DNA of 64,000 nucleotides from Linnemannia elongata (lineage: Eukaryota; Mortierellomycota; Mortierellomycetes; Mortierellales; Mortierellaceae), in NCBI GenBank assembly GCA_036320915.1, contig JAXBDG010000002.1, positions 1 through 64,000 on the forward strand. The letters are read 5' to 3'. Position numbers and translations under genes: made by a program. Shown piece by piece: positions 13,213 through 24,613 of this stretch (positions within the stretch are counted from its first letter, which is position 1; every line of letters starts with the position of its first letter). The notes beneath the pieces are model-generated. The model was given only the letters and a program-made list of their open reading frames with translations, searched no databases and was not told the origin of the DNA.

Positions 13213-13813
13213 TTGTTATTGTTGTTGATGTTTCTTTTGTTGTTTCTTTTGTTGCTCTTACTGCTGCTGCTCTCTTTGGCAATGGAGACATCGATTGGTG
13301 GGGGGTGATTGTGTGTGCAAGTGAGCATGTTTATCGGGTGTTTGGGTATGTGAGTACGTGTGCGTGTGAGTGTGGCGAGTGCATCTACTGTCTACTTCAA
13401 GGTACCGGGTATGAACGACGGATTTGGGAAGATGTGTGTTTTGTCTTTCTTTGGCAAGGACAAGGGACAGGTGACCGGCCAAGGTCCAGGTTTCAGTTTT
13501 GGGGTCATAAACGAGTTTCAGGAACCAGGCACCTTCTTTTTTTCTTTTTGCATCTAAACTCCCACGCGTTCTTAAGCTCCTCATACTCATACTCATACTC
13601 ACAAGCGACCAAGCACACGCTCTTCATATATGATCACACGTACCTCTTTATCATCCACACTCATACAACGATGGGAATGCACAGTCAACCTTCATTTGAA
13701 CACTCTAAACCCTCTTTCTCGGATGAACATTCTTGCACTCCAAAATGCGCAAGCACAACATATAATGTACGGCACCAAAAAAACCCTGTCGGTCAATTGT
13801 TCCTAAACCTCCT

Positions 13814-13890
<77 letters not shown>

Positions 13891-14918
13891 CTCTCTCTCC
13901 CTTGGTATAATATAGACGTGTTCATCGACTACCTGCAAGAGGCCATTCCCGAACTCAAGGATCTGAGCGAAGCCCAAGTGCGACGTGCCATCAAATACGA
14001 CGCCGTTGACAGACTTGAGGTACACTAGCCCATTTCATTATTCTTTTTTTTTTCTCACAAAGCAAAAACAAAGCATAAAAGTTAGGGAGAAAGGAATTTA
14101 ACCTAATCTCTTCTTCACTTTTCTTCGACTATGACGACAACCAAAACAAAAAATAGCTGCACCCAGAACACAGCCAGGTGCGACGATGCAGGCCATTTGA
14201 CGAGACAGAAGCAGTCGATCGGATGCTGTTTGTGGATGATATCGACATTTTAGGTCACGAGGACGATCCGACCGCCATCTTTCAACAACTTCTCCTCCCT
14301 TACCCAGGCGAACCTGTCGACCTTCCATCCTCTCATAACCGTAACGACGATAGCAGCCAAGAGGAGGATAATGATGACGACGACAACAACAATAGCGACG
14401 ACGAGAGCGATCCATCACAGGCAGCATCAACAGACCACCAGGCACTCAACAACCAGACCATCATTCGACCCTATGGCAACAAACCCACTCGCTTCTTCCA
14501 AGGGTTCTGCTATGTCGAATTCCCATCTCGAGATCTATGCCTCCAAATGTCTTCCAGAATCCTCTCCCGGAACAACTCTGTTCGCGTCATGCCCATGTAT
14601 GTCTCTGCTTTTTCATTCTTGTTGTGTTTGTCGATGTATCGTATCCAATCAAATCCTTTTCCTCCATTGTTCATTTTGTGATCAACATCATTATCCAACG
14701 GAACTGCAAACGAAATTCTGGAAATGAAAAAATGATCTTCCCACCTTTTTCCCCCTTTTTTTTTTTTTATTTTGCAGCCATTGTGTTGTTGTTATTCACC
14801 ATATCTACATATCTCTCTTCTTCTCGAATCTCCACTGAAAACTGAATCTTATAGGAGGCAATGGCGCAAGCTTGAGAGCGAATACCTGAGTCTTAGGACA
14901 AAGGGACACGCCCACTAA
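12791..14918 (+). CDS. LARP7-like La-motif/RRM RNA-binding protein
   Basis: Exons 12791-12920, 13916-14019, 14157-14596 and 14855-14918 join in phase to 245 residues. The first 90 residues resemble a La motif: LKHAANLMCHHLSDLNILF aligns with the (V/L)E(F/Y)YFSDxNL helix, then FLR-, LT- and VRR-like positions, ending HPEHSQVRR. An RRM-like part follows: RMLFVDDIDI (RNP2 position) and RFFQGFCYVEFPSRDLCLQ (RNP1 position), split by an acidic Asp/Asn/Ser loop of about 50 residues. The end, QWRKLESEYLSL, resembles the helix after RRM1 in La and LARP7 proteins. Family role: binding UUU-3'OH ends of Pol III RNAs; in fission yeast the LARP7 member Pof8 assembles telomerase. The C-terminal xRRM seems absent. 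Intron 1 is 995 bp and full of simple repeats. LARP7 versus genuine La is not settled. Confidence 0.6.
13178..13211. repeat. Poly-T run (34 T)
   Basis: Uninterrupted T homopolymer inside intron 1 of the LARP7-like gene. Confidence 0.95.
13815..13888. repeat. (CT)37 microsatellite at a 3' splice site
   Basis: Pure CT dinucleotides on the coding strand, ending 27 nt before the acceptor TATAG/ACG at 13915/13916. It therefore serves as, or extends, the polypyrimidine tract of intron 1 of the LARP7-like gene. Confidence 0.95.
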
Positions 14919-14931
14919 ATTAACTAACAAG

Positions 14932-14967
<36 letters not shown>

Positions 14968-15097
14968 AAAAACCTAACTAGAACCATCCTCTCATTCGAT
15001 CGGACGTATTAAAATAAAACACCACATCATAACAACAAACAAAAAAAAGCAAACATTCATTCAAGCATGCATCCAGCAAGAAAACGGCAACAAACAT

Positions 15098-15134
<37 letters not shown>

Positions 15135-15414
15135 AGTATAAGTACCGAGGTATGAGTTTAATTGAGTATGAGAATGAATATGACGTATGGGAATTGTATG
15201 AAGAATTTTGTTGCAATATAAAGACTATCCGAGTATAATTAAGAAAGAGAGGTATCATGATCAAAGGGAGTGACACTCTACTTTGTCGAGCCGTCGATAA
15301 TGCCCTAGCTAGGGGCCAAGCCTGTTTTCTGACTTGACCAGAAACACAATTCAACAAGGGAGCACTTTCACTTGTCGGAGGTATTCCCAGGACAACCTGG
15401 ACGAGAGAGCTCTC
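14919..15414. other. Convergent intergenic region with poly-A runs
   Basis: This lies between the 3' ends of the LARP7-like gene and the AIFM2-like gene. It has A runs at 14932-14961 and 15100-15132 and AATAAA-like signals (for example ATAAAA near 15013). No coding sequence is seen. Confidence 0.6.
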
Positions 15415-16969
15415 TTACTTGTCGGCGGTATCCTTGGACATCGGGGTACCGAGCCAGTCCCATGCACGCGAGGCATGGATATTATAGCTAAAGAAGCGCT
15501 TCAAAACAAAGTTCCAAGAGGTACAGAACAAAAAGAAGATCTTGATCTGTGCCACTGCCTTGGCCACACCAAAGTACAACATGATCTGAGGGGCCATGGG
15601 CGAATGCTGGGTCAGACCGGTGGATGGGGTATGGGGGGTTTTGATCAGCTTGATAATGTTATTCATGCACACGATTCCTTGCCTCCATGCCGCTCCTCCC
15701 GTCTATGAGCGATATCAAGGAGCAAATGAGAAAGGAAGGGTGTGGGTTATTAATGATACACAAAGGCGTTGTCGTTTCTCTCTCCCGTATATCTACAACA
15801 CCGCATATCTACAACATGAACGCGTTCTAGCGTGTTTTTACCTTGACGTCTTCAAGATCGGCGACATCGCCGGCGGAAAAGATGTTGGGGAAGGTGTCAT
15901 CGACAATCTGAAGAGAAGGCTTGGTCTTGACGAGACGGTTCTTGGGATTGATCGACTCGGGCGACAACTTGCTCAGCAGGTCACTCTGAGGTGTCATTCC
16001 CGTGCATAGAATCTAGATTAAATGGAGATAAAATGAATGAACAACAACGCGTCGTTAGTAAGAACGCTTTTCAACGATGAGGCCTAGTAATAAGATATGT
16101 AGCGCTTTCTCAATCAAACCAAGGGAGGGGGGGGGACATACCTGGAGATCAGATTCGATTTCTTTGCCGTCGCGGGTGGCAACTTTGATCATCTTAAAGT
16201 CGTCCTTGAACCCACCCTCGGGGACAACAACTCTGTCACCCCGGATCTCGCGGACACCAAACTCGGCCAGAATCGCCACCGTCTTCTCGTGCATGGTGGT
16301 CTTGTACGAAGGCATGTACCGATCACGTGAATGAACCAATGTCACCTCTTTCTCAGGAAAGTGTTCTCGAATCTCCACCGACAATTCCAACCCAACCGCT
16401 CCACCACCAATGAGCAAAATCTTGGTCGCCTTTTGGATCTTGGCCTGTACTTCTTTGAGTCTCTGGATAGCTCCTGTCTTGGTGTCGTGGTCGTTTAGGT
16501 TGCCGGGTTCGGGGTGACGGGCACCTGTAGCATAGATGAGGTACTCGTACTCGATGCTGGTCCCGAATCCTTCGATGGGTCTGTCAATCTCCACATGGGT
16601 CTTTGTGATGTTGGTGGCGAGGGCTTGGATGACCTGGCCCTTCTCGGGAGAGTCGTAGAGCTTGGTGTAGGGCACAAAGAGCTCATTCTCCCAGCCGTCA
16701 ATGACACAGGCACGGGGGAAGGCAAACATGTAGTGGAAATGAGAGTGCTTCTCGATGATGATCACACGGTGTGTCGACGGCAAGCTCTTCTTTGCCTCGA
16801 GTGCGGCGGCGATGGCTATTTCGATAGATGAATGAATAATAATGTTAGACTAAGTGCAGTCTTACGTAGCCATCGAAGCGGTTATGAAGGAGATTAAGGG
16901 AGGAGGACTGTTACCAACGCAAGAGCCGCCAACGATGACAATGTTTTTCTTTGGTGTAGCAGTGCTCAT
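15415..16969 (-). CDS. AIFM2/FSP1-like FAD-dependent oxidoreductase
   Basis: Pyridine nucleotide-disulphide oxidoreductase of the apoptosis-inducing-factor 2 type, which reduces quinones with NAD(P)H. Exons 16969-16915, 16815-16142, 16012-15842 and 15702-15415 give 395 residues. The N-terminal FAD Rossmann motif is split by intron 1 (KNIVIVGGSCVG, then AIAAALEAKK). The NAD(P)-binding motif KILLIGGGAVGLELSVEIRE lies near residue 150. The C-terminal FAD motif is NIFSAGDVADLE near 295. The tail IVCMNNIIKLIKTP and a hydrophobic region match AIFM2-like fungal proteins. No N-myristoylation signal (MG) or mitochondrial presequence is obvious. It is probably cytosolic or membrane-peripheral (inference). 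Confidence 0.85.
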
Positions 16970-18124
16970 TGTATATGTAGAGTGAGGAGTGAGGATAATA
17001 AGAAGAGAAGAGAGGATGTGAGGTGAAGATGCAGGGTAAGAGCAAGAAAGAAAAGGGAGGAAAAGGAGAAACACGGCCCGGTTTAAATAATGATCGATTG
17101 TCAGTTGAGGTTTGGGTAACGACAGCCATCGTTGTTATCAGATGGAGAGAAAAAAAGGTTATCAGATCGAACACTGAGCCGACAAAATACACAACGCAAA
17201 CGAACAGAGAACAGCGCAAGGCAAACCGACGGCATACAACTCAATCCATACCTTTTTTGTCATGCAATCCGTCCTCCCTCTCTCTCTCTCTCTCCCTCTC
17301 TCCTCTCATCTTTCTTACTCCCTTCTGTTTATTCCTCATTTTAGATCCCCCAATGCCCATCGGTGTTTGATTTTCAGCGCAGCGCCGTCCTTCCTTCTCT
17401 GTTCAGATGAATGCGCCCAGTTCAAGACCCCAACCTGTCACAAAAGGGGGCATGAGCGGGGATGAACTGAGGAGCTTAATTTTTCTTGGCACAAGTGGGT
17501 TTGACTTTTTTTTTTCTCGATCAATTGCTATCTCTTTTGCTGGTACATGTACCATGACAAGAGTGAACAACGTGGGAACAAAAGGAGCTTATGCTTTGTG
17601 GCTGATTGAGAGTGTGAGAGTGAGAGTCAGTAAGACTAATGACGGAAACAAAAAGAGAAAGAGAGAAAAATCGAGGGTGGAGAGTGTGGATATGAAGAAT
17701 AAAAGGAAAGTATGCCGATTATTGAAATAGGTGCAAAAAGTCAAAAACTGCCACCAAAATCACCGTTCAGTCACAGAGTACTCCTGACAGCCTAGTATTA
17801 GTCATTGAGAAGGGATGCATTCATCTCGTTGAAGGGGAGAGAGTGATCAAAGTACAGAGAACGTCTTCTTGGGAACAACAAGGACTTGTTTCTCTTACTC
17901 GCAGGGAGTCTGTACCATGTTCAATCTTTGGCCATCTTTCACCTGAGCATGAGAGCATGGTATTGCAGTCCACATTGATGTATGATTATTTGCATGCTAG
18001 TTTTTTTATTGTTTTTGCTTTTTGTTGATGTTGATTATTTGGTTGTGATTGCTGTTGCTGTTTCTGATCTAGAAAGGAAAGAAAAGTGGGAAGCAGGGGC
18101 GTGAAGAGGTATTTGCTTGTCCTT
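16970..18124. other. Intergenic region
   Basis: Upstream of the AIFM2-like gene and downstream of the Ariadne gene. It has a short CT-rich stretch near 17275-17310 and no frame with a recognisable protein. It presumably holds the AIFM2-like promoter. Confidence 0.5.
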
Positions 18125-20576
18125 TTACTTGCCAACAATAATGGAAGGCACCTCACAAAAGTACTTCCAGCGACCCTCCACCAGACCCTTGGCAGTGTCG
18201 TCCAAAACAACTTCCCGTCGGCTGGCAACATAAACCGTCTTGTTGAGAACTTGCTGGCGCAGTTCTGCAATCTTTTCCTTCTCAATCGGCTTCTCCAACA
18301 ACTCACTCAACGCCTCGACCGCAACTTCCAAATCACGTTGGTTGTCCTCAAACAGCTCTGTAATGTTGTCCTTGATCAAGTAGTAGGCGAACGCATATGT
18401 CCAGCGCAGTGTCATACGGCATGATGTCAACACATCCACCGCCTTCTTCAAGAACTGCACCTCGATCCATGACAACTCACTCGTCCGCTGCATTTCCTCC
18501 ATCTTCTTCTCCGTCTTCATATACAAGTCCCGATCCAATTTGGCCGACTGCTCGTGATTTGCGAAGCGGTTATAGTACTATCAGGAAAATGTTTAAAATG
18601 AGCGTTCGTAAATACTCTGCATCCATATACGACCATTCCGGGTGAACCAAACAACCTTAGCAACACTTTCGCATAGACCACGATTATACACAGTAATACA
18701 AGATACGTACGTGGAGGTAGCGCTCGAGAGAGGCGCGAGACTTTGCCTGCTGATCACGGGCGTCAGAGCTGCTGTTCTCCTCAAAACGGTTGCAGTTGTA
18801 CCAGCTTGATCCGTGTTCAGACCAAGGACCCATGCAGACCCAGCAGAACTCGTACTTGCACTTGCGGCATGTCATGTGGTTGCATCCTCCGTTCTTCTCG
18901 ATCGTTGACTGGCACTTGCCACATTCCTTGGTGTTGGCTGAAATCCAGTTGGCCGTCTCCGAGTCGTCTGCACACTTCTTCTGCCACATCTTGACCAGCC
19001 CGCACGACGCTGGCTGATGATTGTCCAATCCGCATCCGAAGCAAAAGTCATGACCACATGCACACGAGACTGTCGGCACAACGGTGTCAAAGTTATGATG
19101 AGCAAGGCGGCACTCGACCGCATTTTCACAGTTGGGTGCGGGGCACCAGCGCAGGTTGTCCAAGTCAGCAATGTAAGCCTTATCCTGCAGCCGTCTGTAC
19201 CTATTAAGGTGAAGTAATAAAAGTGGCAAGGATGTTTGTTAGCATGTGTTGGGTTCAGCATGTTTTGAACCTAGAAGTCACCCATGCCTTAACATGTTCA
19301 GTCTCTACCCTGGCCTCCTCGAGATCAAAAGACATGTCATCTTCCCCAGCATGACCCCAGTCTGTCTCTTCTATCTCCTAACCTTCGTATGAAAAGGCAT
19401 GCTTCATCACCATCGATGCCCTCGTTTCAAAAGGTATATTTTCATCACCGTCATGATCACCTCTGCCACTGTCGTCGTCGATGAATGATCGAAAGAGGCC
19501 AATAAGAACTTACTTTGTCAATGTAGAAGGAGAGATAATGCGCTTGATGTTGGCTTCGTCGACAAGGACACTGCATCCAGACTCGGGGCAGAGGATCCTC
19601 CGGCACTCTCCCTCCTCATTAATCTTTTGGGTCAGGTACTGTTCATAGCAGCCATGGCAAAAGACATGCCCACAGCTGAGACCGAGTGCACCACCAACCG
19701 GGCTGTCGTCATAACAAATCTCACAGAGGAAGCCTGTCGGCCGCTCAGTGATGGTTATCTTGTCGCTGTCGAGGACCACGCCGGCTTGGTCAAGGATCTC
19801 CTGGGGATTCTCCATGTAACGCTCAATGAGTCGCTCCTTGTTCCACTTGAAGGACCGGAGGAGCGCAGCAGCTTGTTCCGTTGAGAGGTCGAGGATTCCG
19901 GCGACATGATTAGAGGCATTGGCCTGTGCAGAGATGATATCGGGGAGGGGCACGACCTTGAAATCGACCTCGTAAGCCTTTTTGCGCTCCTTCTCGTCTG
20001 TCAGGTCCGAGAAGCCGATGTCTTCTGTCTGCTCAAAGTCCATCTCTATTATTCAGAAAAGGGGCACGGCAAGTGGGAAAGGGAGGGGGGGGGGGGGGGG
20101 GGGGGGGGGTGCAATTGAAAAATAATAGATGAAAAAATAAAAAAAGCGTCAGCTGTCTCTCTGTTCATATGTCATATATGCTTCTTGTGTAAAACACACG
20201 CCAAGAGGATTACAAACAACGGCGATGATGCGATACGTACCGGAACCCTCATCATCAGAGCCATAGTAGTCGTCCTCAAAGTCGGATGAGCCTATCAATA
20301 CAACAGAAAGGACAAGAGGTTAACAATGGTCAGCAAACGGAACCGGAGCGGTGTAGCAACAGAGAACAGGGGGGAAGTAAGGACGAGGGGATCAAAACGG
20401 TCTCTGAGCAACAAGCTCCTTTTTTTTCGTTCTAGTAATGAGCGTGTGCGTGTGCGTCTCTTTGAATGAGTCGAGTCTCGTTCCCTGGTTCATTCTGACT
20501 GTTATCCAAGTGTGGTTTTAGTCAAGCTTGCTTGCTTACCTGCAAAGTCGTCGTCGCTAAGGCTTCCTGAACTCAT
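18125..20576 (-). CDS. ARIH1: Ariadne-type RBR E3 ubiquitin ligase
   Basis: RING-between-RING ligase of the ARIH1 group, which takes ubiquitin from E2 onto a RING2 cysteine and works with neddylated cullin-RING ligases. Exons 20576-20540, 20291-20241, 20045-19514, 19200-18711 and 18577-18125 give 520 residues, close to the family norm (~550). In order: acidic N-terminus (FEDDYYGSDDEGS), UBA-like domain (about 75-125), RING1 starting CEICYDD near 138 with SCGHVFCHGCY, IBR with CPAPNCENAVEC and CGHDFCFGCG, RING2 with ECGKCQSTIEKNGGCNHMTC (the GGC cysteine is the catalytic position in ARIH1), CWVCMGPWSEHGSSWYNCNR, then the Ariadne domain with TSCRMTLRWTYAFAYY. All catalytic and zinc positions I can check are present. 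Intron 2 contains a 25-nt poly-G run. Confidence 0.93.
20085..20109. repeat. Poly-G run (25 G)
   Basis: G homopolymer on the plus strand in intron 2 of the Ariadne gene. In the transcript it is poly-C, about 40-65 nt upstream of the 3' splice site at 20046. Confidence 0.97.
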
Positions 20577-20825
20577 GTCAGATGTGTGTGCGTATGTGTG
20601 TGTTTGTTGAAAAGTGAGAGTGATGGGTAAGAGTGAAAAAGTGAAGAATCGACTTGTCCGAGAGTGAGTTGCTGCGGTTGGTCAATGCGCGACACAAGTA
20701 AGATTAGAGGAAGAGTTAGTGTGTATTTGTTTTTCTTCGATGAGAGAAAGAAAGAGAGAGAGAAGGAGGTGAAAGAGTAAAAGGGAAGAGTGAGTGTGGA
20801 AGGTGAAGGGAAAGTGATGAGCAAT

Positions 20826-20846
20826 GGGGGGGGGGGGGGGGGGGGG
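20826..20846. repeat. Poly-G run (21 G)
   Basis: Second G homopolymer, about 250 bp upstream of the Ariadne start codon at 20576, in the presumed promoter. It is surrounded by purine-rich sequence on the plus strand. Confidence 0.97.
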
Positions 20847-21041
20847 AGATAAGTTGTATGAGGAAAGAGTCTGAAAAAAAAGAAGGAAAGGAAAGAAAGA
20901 AGAAGAAAAAAAAAGGCGAAGGTCTTGCCAAAGGCCTTTATTTTTATGTGTGTCTGTCTGTTTGTCCGATGTGTGTGTGTGTGTGGAAAAGGGGGAGTCC
21001 AATTGGGGGAGTGGAACGGGGGAGGAGGGAGAGGACAATAA

Positions 21042-21413
21042 TCACCTCGGACAAAATCTGGTCATTACTTCCCTTGGCTGTTGGTCGTTCACTCGCTTGA
21101 CAAGGGACATGGGTGAACTCGATTCTGGACTTGTCTTGACTTGGCTTCGCCTCCTTTTCTTCTCCTCTTGTGCCATATGTACCACGTGATATGGTGGCAA
21201 ACACCCATCGAATACATGTCAATGGTATTGCAGCGACATTCTCTCAATAAGAAAACACCGCCCCATCCGCAGGATACCCACTTGGACCTTTTTTGCTTCC
21301 TTTTCTTATTCCTTACCGTAGCAACTGCAGTCCACATCTTGCATACAGGCACAACTCTTTATGACGCTAATATACTCTGACTCCCTCTTGTCTGTGTAGT
21401 TGAACTCATCCAT
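21042..21413 (-). CDS. Possible small two-exon gene
   Basis: Weak candidate between the Ariadne and cyclophilin genes. Exon 21413-21317 begins MDEFNYTDKRESEYISVI and contains a CxC...C...CxC cluster (SCACMQDVDCSC), ending at a good GTAAGG donor. An in-phase acceptor at 21167 would give exon 21166-21042 (basic, KKRRRSQ start) and a 73-residue protein. No family is recognised and the acceptor is arbitrary. It may be noise. Confidence 0.2.
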
Positions 21414-21775
21414 GGCGCAAGAAAGAAAGTGAGGGCGCAGTCGAAAATAATTTAAAAAAAAAACAAGAGAATGGGTATTGAATTGAATTGAGAGTATCTG
21501 CCGCAGAACAACACAACTGCTACGTGGTGACGATAACGAGCAACAGCAACTTCTCACGATCCCTCGTCTATAAAAGTAGCTTCCATACATCGGGGTATGT
21601 CAAGGCTCAAGGCTGAGTGTTCAAACCTTGAATGCGCCACCAAGGATGATGATACAGTCGAAGACGATCTTCAACTTGTTTATTATGTTGTACTTTCCGG
21701 TCCATTACTCTTTGCCTACCAGCGAGGACGTCCTCCGTATTTCTATTTGAGAAAGATAACGACGATAGTAGCTAG

Positions 21776-23635
21776 TTAATGCCTCTTCTGAGAAAAACAA
21801 CACAGAAAATCGACAACCAATAAACAAAACATAATAGGAGACTTACCATCGCACCGCGGCCTTTGTATTTAATCTCGGGCGATCGAGACCTAGGTCGGGG
21901 TACGGAACGCACAACTTCGTGTTGCTGCTCATAGCGATCCTCTGCTGCAGGTTTCACCTCGACCTCTGCTGCTGCTGGTCGAGCAGGCGATCTTGAGTCC
22001 GATCGCGCACTCTTCTTGGCATCACGTTCCCGACGGCGACTTGAGCTATCATCACGTTCGCGGCTCGATCTCCTGGACCGTCTGTCCTTCTTCTGGCGCC
22101 TTGAAGATCGATCATCTCTCCTTCGCCGACTTTTTCTGTCATCTTCTGACTCTGACTCTGATCCTGAATGCGAATCAGAGCGCGAGCGGGAATGGCGACG
22201 ACGGCGGTGTCGGCTGCGGCGACGATCACGTCCTCGATCTGAATCGCTCCCGCTCTCACTGTCGCTTCCACTGGCACTAGCGCTTGAGCCATCCTGCTTG
22301 GACGGTCCCCTACCGCCACGCAACGACCCCTGATCTTTGTCGGCCTTTTCATTCGTCGCCGCAGCTGCTGCAGCAGCGGCAGCAGCAGCCTTTTGTGCCT
22401 TTTGTTGTTCCAAAACTTTGGGAGGGATTCTGAGCTCCAGCTCACCGCAGTTTGTGATCATTACAATGCCTACAGGGCGATCGTTGCGCTCATCTGTTGG
22501 TGTATTTTCCACCTTTTCGACAACGTCGTATCCCTTCACAACCCGACCAAACACCACATGCTTGCCTAATAGGTGCAAACATTGAAATAATTAGATCCTG
22601 GTTCATTTGCAATGGCCACTGGTACGCAAGCGTGAAGGACATGAAAGGCTTACCATCCAAGTGAGGGGTGGGTCGTGTAGTCAAGAAAAACTGCGAGCTG
22701 GAGGTGTTGGGTCCCTTGTTCGCCATCGACAAAAGTCCTATAGGTAACCATACAATGAGCATTATGTCAGTCAAGGCATCCTGATTCCAAATAACGTCTT
22801 TAGCAAGATGAAAAAGGAACACTCCTGTCATACCTTCCGTGTCATGCTTGCGCTTGAATCCGCCCTCATCCTGCAATGGTCCGCCATAGATACTTTCACC
22901 TCCTGTTCCATCACGTCTTGTAAAGTCTAAAGTGAATTACAGCAACAATATCAGTTAGGTTGTAATTCCTGTAAAAAGGTCCTGGGAGACATAGAAACGG
23001 TGATGTCAAACGCGATAGTTACCTCCTCCCTGGATCATGAATCCCTTGATGACACTAGTTAACAAAAAAGAGGAGTCGGTTAGTATATCAAGCATAGTGA
23101 ACACGATCTGGTCCTGATACACTGGCGAGGTAAATGGTCGTAGTACTAGTTCCAGCTAATTGATCCTTACCGGTGAAAAATGGATCCTCGGTAGTGCAAT
23201 GGGACCCCGCTGATCTTGCTCACGCCCTTTTCTCCTATATATCATTATAACATCAAGGGAATGACATATTAGTAAGGAGATGCGGCACAGTTGTTTTGAC
23301 ACTATTGATAACAATCAACCATAAAGGCATGCTGCAAAAGGAAATACCAGTGCAAAGAGCACGAAAGTTCTCTGCTGTTTGAGGAACCTCATCCTTGAAG
23401 AGTTCAATGATAACCCTATTATAGTCGTCAGCAATGATACAGATTGATAATCGTTAGTCTTCTGTCTGTCGTATGTTGAGTCATCCATGTTAAAATTCAC
23501 AGCGGCATAGTTTCTACATCGAATCAAGACAAATGTGCGATCCTATTTTTCCTGATTTGTTCTGTAGTGGGTGACATGCCTTCCTATCCTGTGTCCGTCG
23601 ATGTCGATGTCGAGGAATACTCGTGGGTTGACCAT
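21776..23635 (-). CDS. RS-domain nuclear cyclophilin (PPIG-like)
   Basis: Peptidyl-prolyl cis-trans isomerase of the splicing-associated cyclophilin class. Eight exons: 23635-23580, 23415-23348, 23234-23171, 23054-23023, 22926-22834, 22737-22654, 22565-21847 and 21787-21776, giving 375 residues in phase. The cyclophilin domain (1-175) carries the catalytic arginine in [15 protein letters not shown], plus SSQFFLTT. The tryptophan of cyclophilin A before LDGKHVVFG is His here, as in many large cyclophilins, which predicts weak cyclosporin binding. A poly-Ala stretch and a long RS domain follow, ending KYKGRGAM plus KRH. Intron 1 appears to use a GC donor (AAG/GCATGT). The last coding exon is only 12 nt and less certain. 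It shares a 252-bp divergent spacer with VMA21. Confidence 0.9.
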
Positions 23636-23887
23636 TGTTGAAGGGAGTTTTTATATGATGGAACTGTGAAGAAGAAAAAAAAAAAGAAAAAAAGAAAGTT
23701 GATCAGCATGAAGTGTGTGAAAGTCAACGTGTGACTGGCAGACTTTGTCCTCGAGAACGAGAGGGAGAACACGTCGGCCAACTGAACTGCACCTGAGCAG
23801 GGGTCACTTGCAACCAAATCTCCTCTTTTCTTCTTCGAGCTCCTTCTTTACTACACTCCATTCATTCACGCCCACACAACTACAGCA
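23636..23887. promoter_or_regulatory. Bidirectional promoter, cyclophilin/VMA21
   Basis: The 252 bp between the two divergent start codons must contain both promoters. It includes an A-rich run near 23668-23700 and a CT-rich leader before VMA21. No clear TATA box is seen. Confidence 0.5.
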
Positions 23888-24533
23888 ATGTCGTCCGCCG
23901 AAAAGAGAACCACCAGAACTACATCGGAACAGACCTCCTTTGGCTCTTCCTCCTCATCCTCCGCCTCATCGTCATCAGGATCCCGCTCCTCCGTCAACGT
24001 CTCGTCGTAAGTCATCCAACAACGACCAGCGACGACCATAAACTGACTACTCCAAGTCGAAAGGCACTAGGGTCGATACTGCCTCAGACCCAAAACCACA
24101 ACACCTCGATATCAATGCCGATTCTCTGACAACTTGTACAGCGACAGACGTGGCAATTGACTTTAATCGTTTATGCTTTATCGTTGCCTATCCTCGAATA
24201 GCTCTACCCTTGCCAAGTTGGCGTTCTTCACGGTTGCCATGATCGTATTCCCCATCGGAACTTACTTTCTCACCGTCGACCGGTACTTTGGAGGTAAACA
24301 TTGCTTTTTTACCACATACTTCACTAAACGATATTTGAAGAAAATATGTACAGCCTGATATCTCATGCCCTCACCTAACACCCTCTTCAACCCCATTCGT
24401 AGGCAACGCGACATATGCAGGAATCAGCGCTGCTGTGATGGCCAACGTGATCCTTATTGCGTACGTTGCCGTCGCCGTCATGGAAGACTCTCAGGCCGGC
24501 CCAGCACCCATCTCCATCAAGAAGCAGCAATAA
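23888..24533 (+). CDS. VMA21: V-ATPase assembly factor VMA21
   Basis: ER membrane chaperone that assembles the V-ATPase Vo sector and escorts it to the Golgi. Exons 23888-24006, 24202-24293 and 24403-24533 give 113 residues. A Ser/Thr-rich cytosolic N-terminus of about 40 residues is followed by two transmembrane helices (STLAKLAFFTVAMIVFPIGT and ISAAVMANVILIAYVAVAVM) separated by a short loop, the VMA21 hallmark. The C-terminus ends KKQQ, a dilysine KKXX ER-retrieval signal as in yeast Vma21. The stop is only 80 bp from the 3' end of the convergent HemK-fusion gene. The c'' subunit VMA16, a Vo proteolipid, is encoded elsewhere in this window (59.8 kb). Confidence 0.92.
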
Positions 24534-24613
24534 ACCACCTTGATCGTATGCGCATCAGCCTCAAAAACTTACACCTGGTACCTCACATGTTACGTTACAT
24601 AATTACAATGGAG

